A stretch of DNA of 64,000 nt from Lentisphaerota bacterium (GCA_015061685.1 SUWD01000008.1:32548-96547), one strand, 5' to 3'. Positions 27,679-36,689 are shown, counted from the stretch's first letter. The notes: generated by a model from the sequence alone, not told the origin. Made by a program: numbers and translations.

Positions 27679-28530
27679 ATGAAACATTACCGTATGCAGG
27701 ATATGACTGTCCGCGAACTGCAGGAGTACCTCAAAACCAATCAGACGATCATCATCCCTTACGCTCTTTGCGAACAGCACGGATTTCATCTGCCGCTGGA
27801 TGTGGATATCCGCAATGCTGAATTCTGTTCCAAAGCTCTGGCGGAAAAACTCGGCTGTATCACCGCTCCGGTTCTCAATTATACTTTCAGCGGCGGAATG
27901 CTTCAGGGTACGATCAACGTCAAACCCAATACCTTCTCCAACCTTGTCGGGGAAATCATCGAATCTCTCGTGCTTCAGGGCTTCCGCAATATCATCATCC
28001 TGCCCGGACACGGCGGCAGTGAAAGTCTGCTCCACCTCAAAGAATCCCTCCGTATCCTCAAGTGGCTCAATCCGGCCCTGCGTGACACACTTATTCTGCT
28101 GACCCAGATCTGGGACTTCTCCCCGACCTGGACGAATCTTTTTGATACCAAAGATTACCATGCCGCTGATGCGGAGACGTCACTTCTGCTCCATTGGTGT
28201 CCGGAAGTCGTCCGGGATGAGATCGTCATGGATGAGCCGGAAGTTGCCGAAAGACTCCGTCAGGATCCCGACAGCTACCAGCTGCGTGAATCTTTCACCG
28301 AGCTGAAACAGGAAGTTATCCAGACCAGTCAACGCAGCGACGTCAAAGTCGGCGTGATGGGCTATCCGGAGCGTGCCTGCGTTGAGACCGGCAGAAAGAT
28401 CGAAGCTGAATTTCTGGAAAATGCAGTCCCGGCAATTCAGAAAGCTATCGCCGATGCCGACGAAGCCCGCCGTACCGGTAAACGCATCGTCCACGCTGAC
28501 AACGTCCACCTCAAAATCCGTGCCATCTGA
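27679..28530 (+). CDS. Creatininase-family amidohydrolase
   Basis: 283 residues. Metal-binding motifs of the family are present: CEQHGFHLPLDVD (usual EQHGPHLP), GHGGSESLL (usual GHGGN) and HAADAETSLLL (usual HAGxxET). Known members hydrolyse creatinine or cyclic/formamide amides, including steps in mycofactocin and riboflavin-related pathways. The substrate here is unknown. It is monocistronic, with a GGAG site before the ATG and a hairpin right after the stop. Confidence 0.85.
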   Translation: MKHYRMQDMTVRELQEYLKTNQTIIIPYALCEQHGFHLPLDVDIRNAEFCSKALAEKLGCITAPVLNYTFSGGMLQGTINVKPNTFSNLVGEIIESLVLQGFRNIIILPGHGGSESLLHLKESLRILKWLNPALRDTLILLTQIWDFSPTWTNLFDTKDYHAADAETSLLLHWCPEVVRDEIVMDEPEVAERLRQDPDSYQLRESFTELKQEVIQTSQRSDVKVGVMGYPERACVETGRKIEAEFLENAVPAIQKAIADADEARRTGKRIVHADNVHLKIRAI

Positions 28531-28866
28531 CTTACTTTCTTTTCACGAGAAAAGAAAGTAAGCAAAGAAAAGCGGGGTGTCGCGGCACGCCTCGTTGGGC
28601 GTGCCTTGATCGGACGCTTTTGGAAAAAGCTTGGCAAAACTCCGGCTTGGTATGGCTCTCTTTTTACGGAAAAAGAGAGGTATTTGTAGCAAGTACCTCA
28701 AACAAGTCAGCAAAAGAAAAACGGGGTGTCGCTCTTTATGGGGGCGTTGCCCCCATACCCCCTGTACAGCAGTCTGCGGCAGTTTGTGGCTTGCTACGCT
28801 CGACAAACTGCGGTACGGAGTGTACGGACACTTACGGACAGCTCCGGGGATAGTCAGCAGTCTGCA
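28531..28866. repeat. Gene-free spacer with 14-bp hairpin and dispersed repeats
   Basis: CTTACTTTCTTTTC (28531-28544) pairs perfectly with 28549-28562, right at the end of the creatininase gene. The motif GCAAAGAAAAGCGGGGTGTCGC (28562-28583) is a degenerate copy of the 36-bp repeat that recurs at 28697-28732 and 9707-9742. GGGGGCGTTGCCCCC and similar short palindromes fill the rest. No credible gene. Confidence 0.6.
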
Positions 28867-28972
28867 TCAGGATTTGCTGACACAACGGGCACTGCACTTC
28901 TCTGCCGATAAGTTCTTCACTGATGCTCAACTGCCCCTGACAAAAAGGACACTGGATGATTTGGTCTGCCAT
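28832..28972 (-). pseudogene. Truncated duplicate of the zinc-ribbon start of the BspA-type gene
   Basis: The ATG at 28972 begins a 46-codon frame whose first 35 residues (MADQIIQCPFCQGQLSISEE and onward, with both CxxC knuckles) equal those of the gene starting at 30525, then diverge and stop. The DNA at 28867-28976 matches 30420-30529 at 109 of 110 bases. It has its own GAGG ribosome site, so a 46-aa mini zinc ribbon could be made, but it is most simply a recent duplication scar. Confidence 0.75.
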
Positions 28973-29019
28973 TTTTTCCTCAATATTTACAATACCATAA
29001 GTTATTTCCATAAAATAAT

Positions 29020-29053
29020 ACCGGGAAGTGTTTTTTTTCAACCGCTTCCCGGT
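29020..29053 (-). terminator. Terminator of the BspA-type gene
   Basis: ACCGGGAAG (29020-29028) pairs with CTTCCCGGT (29045-29053); the minus strand continues with a U-rich ATTATTTTAT. Confidence 0.75.
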
Positions 29054-29079
29054 AAATAAAATATCCGGGGCAGGGATTT

Positions 29080-30525
29080 TTATCTCCGGATTACCCGGCA
29101 ACCATCCGGGAAGGCATATTTTCCGACAGTACAGTTTTGAGGAATCGAAACATCGGGCAGTTTGTAACACCATCTGAATGCCGATTCTCCGATGGCGGTA
29201 ACGCTGTTCGGGATCGCCACACTGGTCAATTTGTTGCACCCCTCAAATGCCGATTCTCCGATGGCGGTAACGCTGTTTGGAATCGAAACAGTAGTCAACA
29301 TGATACAGTGTTGAAAAGCATTTTTTTCAATGGAAGTAACGCTGTTCGGGATAGAAACGCTGATTAGAGAAGCACATCCGGAAAAAGCTCCTTCTCCAAT
29401 GGATTTTACACTGCCCGGGATTGTCAGAGATAGCAATTTGTTGCACCCTGCGAATGCTCCTTTTGCAATAGAGGTTATTGAATTGGAAATCGTTGCAGTG
29501 TGCAGATATCTGCAACCAATAAATGCCGATCTCCCAATGGAAGTAACGCTGTTCGGGATGGTAATACTATTCAATCCACACCACCCGAATGCGAAAGCAC
29601 CGATGGTGGTAACACTGTTCGGAATTTCTATGCCTGTTAAGTAGGGACAGGAAATAAACGCTGATTCTCCGATGGTAATGATTCCCTGGGGGATGGCATA
29701 TTTTCCGCTGAAAGCAGGTGGCAAATAAAGCAGTGTTTTATTTTTATTGTCCAACAAAGCTCCGGCTGAATCAATTGTAAAAGCAGGGTGATTCCGGGCA
29801 ATTTGAACTTTTTTTACTCCGGAAAATGCCCCGTTCCCGACAGAGGTTACATTGCCGGGGATTGTGATGCTGGAAATGTTGTGGCATCCTGAAAAAGCAT
29901 TTTTTTCGATGGAAGTAACGCAGGAGGGAATAACGACCGAAGTGACATTTACCGGGCACTTGATCAGAGTTTTATTATCTTCACTGAAAGTTATCCCTTG
30001 AGCTTTGGCAGCCGCCAATTCCTGCTCCCATTTTTCGACAATTGCATTTTCCGTGGCGGTGCTTTCAGCGGCGGCACTTTCAGCGGCGGCACTTTCAGCG
30101 GCAGAATTGCTCTTTCCAGAAGACAGGGCGTAAATGATATATATAGCATTGGGGATCCACAGTATGAGCAATACTATTCCGCCAATGATAAAAGCCTTTT
30201 TCATCCGTTGTTTGAAAGACGGTTGCTGTGTTCCTGCCGGATTGTTGAAAACTCCTTGCATCTGCGGCGGCGGTGGAAATCCGGGTCTGAATCCGCCCGG
30301 AGGGGGCATTGGTGGAACCCCAGGCTTGAATCCGCCCGGAGGGGGCATCGGCGGCGGAGTCATTTGGGGCATTTGTGGTGGCATCGGCGGCGGTGCGGGA
30401 GTCTCTTCCTCTCCGATGATCAGGATCTGCTGACACAACGGGCACTGCACTTCTCTGCCGATAAGTTCTTCACTGATGCTCAACTGCCCCTGACAAAAAG
30501 GACACTGGATGATTTGGTCTGCCAT
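29080..30525 (-). CDS. Zinc-ribbon, membrane-anchored BspA-type leucine-rich repeat protein
   Basis: 481 residues from the ATG at 30525 (GGGGG upstream), not the longer frame. Order: zinc ribbon C8-x2-C11/C28-x2-C31; a proline/glycine-rich stretch (about 40-95, PPPMPPPGGF repeats); one transmembrane helix near 112-135; an alanine/glutamate tandem repeat (SAAAE, DNA repeat near 30058-30108); then at least ten BspA/LRR_5 repeats of about 23 residues with the pattern SITIPNSVTSIGxxAFxGC. The layout puts the ribbon inside and the LRRs outside. LRR_5 proteins mediate adhesion or protein contacts. Divergent from the kinase/FGE gene, suggesting a shared signalling theme. Confidence 0.85.
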   Translation of the reverse strand: MADQIIQCPFCQGQLSISEELIGREVQCPLCQQILIIGEEETPAPPPMPPQMPQMTPPPMPPPGGFKPGVPPMPPPGGFRPGFPPPPQMQGVFNNPAGTQQPSFKQRMKKAFIIGGIVLLILWIPNAIYIIYALSSGKSNSAAESAAAESAAAESTATENAIVEKWEQELAAAKAQGITFSEDNKTLIKCPVNVTSVVIPSCVTSIEKNAFSGCHNISSITIPGNVTSVGNGAFSGVKKVQIARNHPAFTIDSAGALLDNKNKTLLYLPPAFSGKYAIPQGIITIGESAFISCPYLTGIEIPNSVTTIGAFAFGWCGLNSITIPNSVTSIGRSAFIGCRYLHTATISNSITSIAKGAFAGCNKLLSLTIPGSVKSIGEGAFSGCASLISVSIPNSVTSIEKNAFQHCIMLTTVSIPNSVTAIGESAFEGCNKLTSVAIPNSVTAIGESAFRWCYKLPDVSIPQNCTVGKYAFPDGCRVIRR

Positions 30526-30661
30526 TTTTACCCCCTGTATGATTATGTTTTGGAATTTTTTCTTTCTATATATTATATTTCCGCATTTTTTGTAAATCTT
30601 ACAGCAAAACACAAAAAAAATTGAAAAATTTTCTTTCCTGCCGGAAAAATCTTTTTATTGC

Positions 30662-30696
30662 TTGACATTTTATATTTTTCAGTTATTTTATGTGAA
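30662..30696 (+). promoter_or_regulatory. Possible promoter of the kinase/FGE/lectin gene
   Basis: TTGACA at 30662-30667 with T/A-rich -10 candidates about 17-18 bp downstream (ATTTTA/TTTTAT); the -10 is imperfect. Confidence 0.45.
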
Positions 30697-30732
30697 TCAG
30701 ATATCATTTTTTGGGGATTTTGTGGGGGGATA

Positions 30733-33537
30733 ATGGCTTTTTTACCGGACATCGGAGACACTTTTTCCGGTTGTCAGATCGTTGCCCGTATCGGGCAGGG
30801 GGCATTCGGTGTGGTCTATCTCGCCGTCAATCCTCTCGGACAGAAGGTGGTTATCAAAATCGTTACCACCGGTGACAATTCGTCCCGGGAGATGAAAGGC
30901 TTACGCAACTACATGACCGTGGCGGGAAGTCATCCCAATCTGATGCGGATATTCCACATCGGAGAAGCAGAGGCCGGATTCTATTACGTTATGGAAGCCG
31001 CCGACGATCTCACCCCGGAGAGCAATTACACCCCTGCCACATTGGGGAATCTTTTCCGGAGCAAAAAGATCTACTCCCCGGAAGAAGCGGTCAACATCAC
31101 CCGGGATCTGCTCAACGGTCTGATCGTTATGCACCGGGCAGGATTGGTTCACCGGGATATCAAACCGGACAATATCATTTTCGTCAACGGCAAAGTGCGT
31201 CTTTCCGATCCCGGTCTGGTTTCCCGGGCGGGATCGACTACCAGTTTGGCAGGAACCATCGGATTCATTCCCCCGGAAGTCATCAACGACAATGCCCCCA
31301 TGGATCAGAATGCCGATCTTTATGCCGTGGGCAAGGTCTTTTACTGCATGGTCACCGGCAATAAACCCGGTCTTTACCCCCAGTTGCCGCCGGATATGCC
31401 GGTCGAGGTGTGCCGCCAACTCTATCCGGTTTTGAGCCGGATGTGCAACCGTGATGCTTCCCGGAGGTTCCGGAATGCGGAAACGTTTCTTGCCGGTCTG
31501 CCGGAAAAAATTTCCGAACCTGACTGGCGTGATGATTTCCGCAACTGGCGGATCTGCAACCGTTCTTTATGGCGGAAGTGTGTATTTTCTGCTGTTGCCG
31601 TTGTCATTCTGATTACAGCCGGTATTGCCGCAATATTTTTCAATAACCGCTATCAGGCGGAAAAGCTCCTTGCCGTCCGGGGGCGTGTGGAGCTTTTTCA
31701 AAAGGAACTTCCGCCATTGACCTCCTTGCAAATAGAGGTTTATTCTCCTGAAAATGCTCCGGAATACCATCGGCTTGCCGATGCCGTGAAAAGTGCGGCG
31801 GATTCCGGTAATTGGCAAAGTGCTTCGCAGCATGTCTCTGAAATGTCGCAGCTCTTGAAAAATTGTGCCGCAGAACTCATCCCGGAATTTCCCGGCGAAA
31901 ACGGCAATATCGACTTTTACTCCGGCAATATGTTTTCCGGTAAAGTCCGGGGATTTCTCGCGTCTCCTCTGGCAAAATATCTGCCGGAAAAGGATAAGGA
32001 GAGTTTGAAAAACCGCCTGGACGGTTTTGAAACCGGACTCTACCGGGGGTGGGGCGGTCTGCGGTGCGGACAGAATTGGATAACCATGCAGGAGTACTAT
32101 CTGCCGCTGATCTTTTTCCCGCCGGGGGCGGTGAAAATGCCCCACAACGGCAAAAATGTGGAAATACCTTATCACTTCTGGATCGGCAAACATGAGGTAC
32201 TGCATGAGAATTTTACCTTGGGTCTGGGCATTTCTCCACAAAAATCACCTATTCCGCAAACTCCTTTGGAAAGGGTGGCATGGAATGATATTCTTTTTTA
32301 CTGTTATATTCTGACGGTGCGTTTCAACAATGCCGGGATTTTGCCGCCGGGGTATATTATCCGGATCCCCACGGAAGCAGAGTGGCAGTATGCCGCTGCC
32401 AATGGTTATCTGGGTAAAGATGAATTGCCATTGAGCGAATTGGGGGTATTCAATGCTTCTGCAACTGCCCCGGCAGGGAGCCGGAAACCGGGGAAAACCG
32501 GTCTGTTGGATCTCTACGGCAATGTGGCGGAAACGGTCGATCCCGGAGATGATTGGAAAATGCAGTCTGCGGCGATCGTATTGGGTGGAGCTTTCAATGA
32601 GAGTGAATCTCTCGCCCACCGCCGGATCTCCAATTTGAAGTACCAATTCATTCCTTACAACATCGGATTCCGTCTGGTGGCAGCTCCGGGGGATATGGAT
32701 TATTTTGACCGTCAATTTTTCCTTTACGAGAGGGTGAAGTGTGTTTACAACGGCAAGGTCTATGAGCTTATCGGAGCTAATTCCGGAGCATTTACCTGGG
32801 AAACTGCCGATAAATTGTGCCGTCTTGCCGGTGGAAAACTTGCTGAATTTGACGATCCGGAAACGGTCCAGGTATTACGGAAAAAAATGCCGCTCGCTGG
32901 AGAATGGCCCACTTTTATCGGCGGCAGAAAGGTCAATGGTGTATGGCAGTGGCAAAGTTCCGGCAAACCGGTATCGGAAAAATTGTGGCTGGATCGTTCA
33001 ACTCCGGAAACCGGCAGTTTCCTCACCCTTTCCAGAAACAACTGGCGGGCGGTGGATAATTTCAAATCAGCGATTTTCATCTGCCAGTGGGATGAGAAAG
33101 ATTATCCGGCACGCAACAAACAGCTTCTTTCCGGGGAAAAACTTCCCGGCGAAGTTTTACGGTTCAGCTGGAAAGATCGTGATTTTATGATAATTGATTC
33201 ATCCATGCTCTGGTATGCCGCTGCCGGATACTGCGAATTGCTCGGTGGCAGACTGGCGGTGCTGGATGACCCGGAACTGCTTGAGTTTGTCCGGCAGAAA
33301 TCACAAACTTTTACTGATGCTCCCATCCTTTTGGGCGGTTATGCCAAAAGAGATAAGTGGTTTTGGCTTAACGGCAAAGAGATAACCATGCCGCTGGAGA
33401 AAGATAAAAAGACCCCGGTGGAAAGCCGCAACCGCAACTTCCTGACTTTGAAAAACGGTAAATTTTACAACAGTCAATTTTCAAAATTCATGTTGTGTGA
33501 ATGGGATAGAAGCAGTGCTTCATTACAGGAGCGGTAA
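30733..33537 (+). CDS. Kinase - transmembrane - FGE/sulfatase-modifying-like - double C-type-lectin-like fusion
   Basis: 934 residues from the ATG at 30733 (GGGGGGA ahead). Residues 10-275 are a Hanks-type kinase: IGQGAFGVVY (20-29), Lys42 in VVIKIV, HRDIKPDN (140-147), but the DFG motif reads DPG (159-161). A single transmembrane helix at about 283-303 is followed by a helical spacer, an FGE-sulfatase/SUMF1-like domain (about 455-650: FWIGKHEV, RIPTEAEWQYAAANG, GLLDLYGNVAE, NIGFRLVAA) and two lectin-C-like domains (about 670-790 and 810-930: FTWETADKLCRLAGGKLAEFDDPE; WYAAAGYCELLGGRLAVLDDPE). FGE-like and lectin domains share ligand-binding folds, so this looks like a receptor kinase with an extracytoplasmic sensor. 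Its last 64 bp overlap the ECF sigma gene. Confidence 0.85.
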   Translation: MAFLPDIGDTFSGCQIVARIGQGAFGVVYLAVNPLGQKVVIKIVTTGDNSSREMKGLRNYMTVAGSHPNLMRIFHIGEAEAGFYYVMEAADDLTPESNYTPATLGNLFRSKKIYSPEEAVNITRDLLNGLIVMHRAGLVHRDIKPDNIIFVNGKVRLSDPGLVSRAGSTTSLAGTIGFIPPEVINDNAPMDQNADLYAVGKVFYCMVTGNKPGLYPQLPPDMPVEVCRQLYPVLSRMCNRDASRRFRNAETFLAGLPEKISEPDWRDDFRNWRICNRSLWRKCVFSAVAVVILITAGIAAIFFNNRYQAEKLLAVRGRVELFQKELPPLTSLQIEVYSPENAPEYHRLADAVKSAADSGNWQSASQHVSEMSQLLKNCAAELIPEFPGENGNIDFYSGNMFSGKVRGFLASPLAKYLPEKDKESLKNRLDGFETGLYRGWGGLRCGQNWITMQEYYLPLIFFPPGAVKMPHNGKNVEIPYHFWIGKHEVLHENFTLGLGISPQKSPIPQTPLERVAWNDILFYCYILTVRFNNAGILPPGYIIRIPTEAEWQYAAANGYLGKDELPLSELGVFNASATAPAGSRKPGKTGLLDLYGNVAETVDPGDDWKMQSAAIVLGGAFNESESLAHRRISNLKYQFIPYNIGFRLVAAPGDMDYFDRQFFLYERVKCVYNGKVYELIGANSGAFTWETADKLCRLAGGKLAEFDDPETVQVLRKKMPLAGEWPTFIGGRKVNGVWQWQSSGKPVSEKLWLDRSTPETGSFLTLSRNNWRAVDNFKSAIFICQWDEKDYPARNKQLLSGEKLPGEVLRFSWKDRDFMIIDSSMLWYAAAGYCELLGGRLAVLDDPELLEFVRQKSQTFTDAPILLGGYAKRDKWFWLNGKEITMPLEKDKKTPVESRNRNFLTLKNGKFYNSQFSKFMLCEWDRSSASLQER

Positions 33538-34142
33538 CGGCTGATCAGGGCTTTTAATTTTTTCATGCAACGCGAGCGGATAACATAGATATTGTTCCGG
33601 CTTTTTCTGGTGATGGCAGTTATTTCATTTACCGGTCTTTTTTGGATAAAGAGCATGTAGAATACCTGATAGGAGTCGGTATCGATCTGCCGTTTGAGTT
33701 CCTCCATGGCACAATTCAATACGAAATCCTGCCACTCCTGCATATATTTGCGGTCGATCCCGCCGGGATATTCTTCGGCGACTTCTGCGGAAATGCCGTC
33801 AGCTCCCGATTCATCTCTGCGGTTGAAAATTTTTATTGCCGCACAGTGAGCGATTTTTGCGAGGAAGGTGCGGAATTTGCCTTTTTCCGGATCGTAGGTG
33901 AAATTTTCGATTTTTTTCCAGAAAATGACCATGACATCGATCATGAGGTCATCACATTCTTCGGATGAGAGATTACGTATTTTACCGATCTTGCGGATCA
34001 TTCCTGCGTAACGGGAATAGAATTTGTTCCACGCATATTCATCCCCGGACTGCACATCTTTCAGCAGAGTGGTACGGGTAGTGTAAGAAAAAGTCCGTCC
34101 GTATATGGGACAGGTGGAAAACTGCATGTCGAAATACTCCAA
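33474..34142 (-). CDS. ECF-type RNA polymerase sigma factor
   Basis: 222 residues. Region 2 (LLKDVQSGDEYAWNKFYSRYAGMIRKIGKIRNLSSEECDDLMIDVMVIFWKKI) is clear, followed by a charged linker and region 4 (MLFIQKRPVNEITAITRKSRNNIYVIRSRCMKKL, about 160-205). This resembles planctomycete/Lentisphaerota ECF groups found beside protein kinases. No anti-sigma gene is visible. It is convergent with, and overlaps by 64 bp, the kinase/FGE fusion gene. An alternative start at 34127 would remove five residues. Confidence 0.88.
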   Translation of the reverse strand: MEYFDMQFSTCPIYGRTFSYTTRTTLLKDVQSGDEYAWNKFYSRYAGMIRKIGKIRNLSSEECDDLMIDVMVIFWKKIENFTYDPEKGKFRTFLAKIAHCAAIKIFNRRDESGADGISAEVAEEYPGGIDRKYMQEWQDFVLNCAMEELKRQIDTDSYQVFYMLFIQKRPVNEITAITRKSRNNIYVIRSRCMKKLKALISRYRSCNEALLLSHSHNMNFEN

Positions 34143-34162
34143 AACTCAACAGCTGACGGTAA

Positions 34163-34212
34163 AAAAAAGCACTTGCAGTGTATAATATAACACCGCAGGT
34201 GCTTTTTTACAA
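34163..34212 (-). terminator. Terminator overlapping a promoter between the oxidoreductase and ECF sigma genes
   Basis: A 14-bp stem (34163-34176/34195-34208, one G-U pair) ends in a U-run on the minus strand, so it should stop transcription from the oxidoreductase gene. The same DNA reads TTGTAA (34212-34207), 17 bp, TATATT (34189-34184) on the minus strand, a plausible promoter for the sigma gene. Confidence 0.65.
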
Positions 34213-34230
34213 GGCTTTTAACCGCTGCTG

Positions 34231-35268
34231 TCAGAAACGTACATTTTTACCGTTTTTTGCAGCTTCATAGATCCCGCAGATCAATTCCACCGCCCGTCGT
34301 CCTTCCTGTCCGTTGAGGAAAAGCGGTTTGCCATTCAAAATGGCATCGGCGAAGTCATTGAGCTGGGCGGCATGTCCGGCAATGCTGATATTTCCGGGAG
34401 CTGAACCGCCTCCGGTTGAGATTCCGGATTGCGTATTGACCATAGATTCATCACCGGGGAGAGTATCGGTGAATTGCCATCTGGTGATCTTGTCTTCTTC
34501 CAGAACGACGCTTCCTTTGCTGCCTGCCAATTCCAGTCTCCGGGGGAATCCGGGGGCACAGGAGGTGCTTACTTCGACCGTTCCGAAAGAGCCGTTGCGG
34601 TATTTGATTGCGGCACAGAGATTATCCTCCACTTCAATATTGTGGGTGAGTGTGCCGGAAAAAGCGGCAACTTCTTCGGGTTCTCCATTGAGGTAGAGCA
34701 AAAGGTCGATCATGTGGACAGCCTGATTCATCAAAGCTCCTCCGCCATCCATTGCCCAGGTACCCCGCCAGTTTGATCTGCTGTAATACTCATCGGCTCT
34801 GAACCAGTGCATCTGCACGCTGGCAAGGAGCATTTTCCCGAAACGTCCCTGATCGATGGCGGCTTTGATCTTTTTCACCGGTTCGGAGAAGCGTGACTGA
34901 AAAACCGGGGTGAGCAGAACATGGTTTTTCTCACATGCCCGGATGATCTCATCGGCTTTTCCGACGGTGATTTCCAGAGGTTTTTCACAGAAAATATGTT
35001 TTTTGGCATTGGCGGCGGCGATGGACAATTTTCCATGCATTCCTGACGGAGTGGCGATGGTCACCGCCTGAATATCCTTGCAGGATAGCAGTTTGTCCAG
35101 CGAATCAAAAGCCTGACAGCCGAATTTTTCCGCCAGAATTTGTGCCGCCGGGAAAACCGGGTCATAGACACCGGTGAGGCGGCAGTTGGCAAGAGATTTG
35201 ATTGCTTCGGCGTGCCATGAGGCGATCATCCCGGCACCGATAATGCCGAATCCGACTTGATTGGTCAT
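34231..35268 (-). CDS. Gfo/Idh/MocA-family NAD(P)-dependent oxidoreductase
   Basis: 345 residues. N-terminal Rossmann fold with GFGIIGAGMIASWHAEAI (5-22), VTIATPSGMHGKLS and the family CEKPLEITVGKADEII motif; the C-terminal alpha/beta domain contains the conserved MNQAVHMIDLLLYLNG segment. These enzymes oxidise or reduce sugars, inositols and amino sugars. The upstream gene in the operon (22 bp away) is a DegT aminotransferase, a frequent pairing that converts keto- to amino-sugars or reverses this. Substrate unknown. Confidence 0.92.
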   Translation of the reverse strand: MTNQVGFGIIGAGMIASWHAEAIKSLANCRLTGVYDPVFPAAQILAEKFGCQAFDSLDKLLSCKDIQAVTIATPSGMHGKLSIAAANAKKHIFCEKPLEITVGKADEIIRACEKNHVLLTPVFQSRFSEPVKKIKAAIDQGRFGKMLLASVQMHWFRADEYYSRSNWRGTWAMDGGGALMNQAVHMIDLLLYLNGEPEEVAAFSGTLTHNIEVEDNLCAAIKYRNGSFGTVEVSTSCAPGFPRRLELAGSKGSVVLEEDKITRWQFTDTLPGDESMVNTQSGISTGGGSAPGNISIAGHAAQLNDFADAILNGKPLFLNGQEGRRAVELICGIYEAAKNGKNVRF

Positions 35269-35290
35269 TTATGTCTTCCCCGGGAGAACA

Positions 35291-36616
35291 TCATTTTTTC
35301 CGTCGGGAAAGAGCGACATTGCCTCCGGCTTCCTCTTTGCTTTCCCGGAGCAGATCCTGATGGTTTTCCACGACCTTGTAAACGGCATCGACGTAAATAT
35401 CGATCAATTTTTTATCAAATTTCTTGAAAGGCGGTTCACCGAGAAGCAGACCGTTGATCTTTGAAGCCACCGGCAATTCACCTGTAAGTTCCCGGGGATC
35501 AACGCCGTCGGGCAGATGGACTTTGGCTGTCGGTTTGCCGTGACCGAAAACATCTTTGGTGTAGAATAACTCAGATTTGTGCAGCGGGAAGTTTCCGCCG
35601 GGGAAGAAGACCAGACCGACTTCCGCATTGAGAGCTTTGGCAAAAACTTCGTTGCTAACTCCGCTGAAACACTCCGGATCATATCCGGCTCTGCTGGCAT
35701 ACCATCCGGCTTTATCGCTGCCTTCATCTTCCGGATAGATCAGGCGGAATCCCTTGATATCTTTGATTCCCTGCCAGAAGTATTTCATAGCCTGATCGAC
35801 CTCTGCAGTTTCCGCCTCATACTTTTTGAGCTGTTCCAGACCGATGGCGGATGATACCTGGTGCATCCGGAATTTGAATCCGCCGTACGGCAGCTGATTG
35901 GTGTCTTTCAATTCTTCCGGGGAGAATACTTCCGGCATCCGGTCGTAATGCCCCAGACTTATTGCTCTGCGGTAGATTTCCGGGTCGTTGGTGATCATCA
36001 TACCGCCTTCACCGATAGCGAAAGATTTGCTTGTCATCAGCGACATACCGGCGACATCGCCGATGGTGCCGAGCATTCTGCCTTTGTAGTGACCTCCCTG
36101 GGCGTGGGAGACATCTTCGATGACCTTGATATTGTGTTTTTTGGCGATCGCCATAATGGCATCCATATCCGCGGGGTGGGAAAGGTAGTGTACCACGATG
36201 ACAGCTTTGGTGCGGGGGGTGATATGGGCCTCAAAACTTGCCGGGTCGATCTGGAGATCTTTTTCGTTGATATCGCAGAAAACGATGGTTGCACCGAGGG
36301 TCAGGGCGCTGGTGCAGCTTGCCCAGTAAGTTACAGACGGGCAGATGACCTCATCACCGGGGCCCAGTCCGACGCCGTACATGGCGGACATGAGGGCACT
36401 GGTTCCGTTATTGTGACTGAGGGCATATTTCACTCCGTGCCATTGAGCGAATTTTTCTTCAAACTGCCGTGAGATATTGGTGCCTGACATATTGCCGGAT
36501 TCCAGGACTTTTAATTGAGCTTCTCTCATGGCATCGTTGACGATGGGCCAATGAAAAAGTTCTTTCGGCCAGTAGTCCAGAAGCGGTTTGCCGCCGTAAA
36601 GGGCAAGTTTACTCAT
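35291..36616 (-). CDS. DegT/DnrJ/EryC1/StrS-family PLP-dependent aminotransferase
   Basis: About 441 residues from the ATG at 36616, which has GGAG upstream; an ATG at 36628 overlaps that ribosome site. Motifs include SHNNGTSALMSAMYG, GDEVICPSVTYWAS, the aspartate region IEDVSHAQGGHYKG and the PLP lysine in MTSKSFAIGEGGMM. The family transaminates keto-sugars. It heads a two-gene operon with the Gfo/Idh enzyme, divergent from an amidohydrolase-gntR pair, suggesting one sugar or cyclitol pathway. Confidence 0.92.
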   Translation of the reverse strand: MSKLALYGGKPLLDYWPKELFHWPIVNDAMREAQLKVLESGNMSGTNISRQFEEKFAQWHGVKYALSHNNGTSALMSAMYGVGLGPGDEVICPSVTYWASCTSALTLGATIVFCDINEKDLQIDPASFEAHITPRTKAVIVVHYLSHPADMDAIMAIAKKHNIKVIEDVSHAQGGHYKGRMLGTIGDVAGMSLMTSKSFAIGEGGMMITNDPEIYRRAISLGHYDRMPEVFSPEELKDTNQLPYGGFKFRMHQVSSAIGLEQLKKYEAETAEVDQAMKYFWQGIKDIKGFRLIYPEDEGSDKAGWYASRAGYDPECFSGVSNEVFAKALNAEVGLVFFPGGNFPLHKSELFYTKDVFGHGKPTAKVHLPDGVDPRELTGELPVASKINGLLLGEPPFKKFDKKLIDIYVDAVYKVVENHQDLLRESKEEAGGNVALSRRKK

Positions 36617-36689
36617 GATGTTCTCCATAATATAAGTTGATATGATAAGGCTGAACCCAATGGATTTAATTAACCCAGTGGTTGTTTAT

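Noticed and set aside
29100..29900. Regular ~69-bp periodicity resembling a CRISPR array
   Set aside because: The period corresponds to 23-residue LRR_5 repeats in an open reading frame; units are diverged and there are no spacers or cas genes.
30058..30108. GCGGCACTTTCA tandem repeat as a phase-variation tract
   Set aside because: The 15-bp units are in frame (SAAAE-type residues), so copy-number changes would not switch the gene off.
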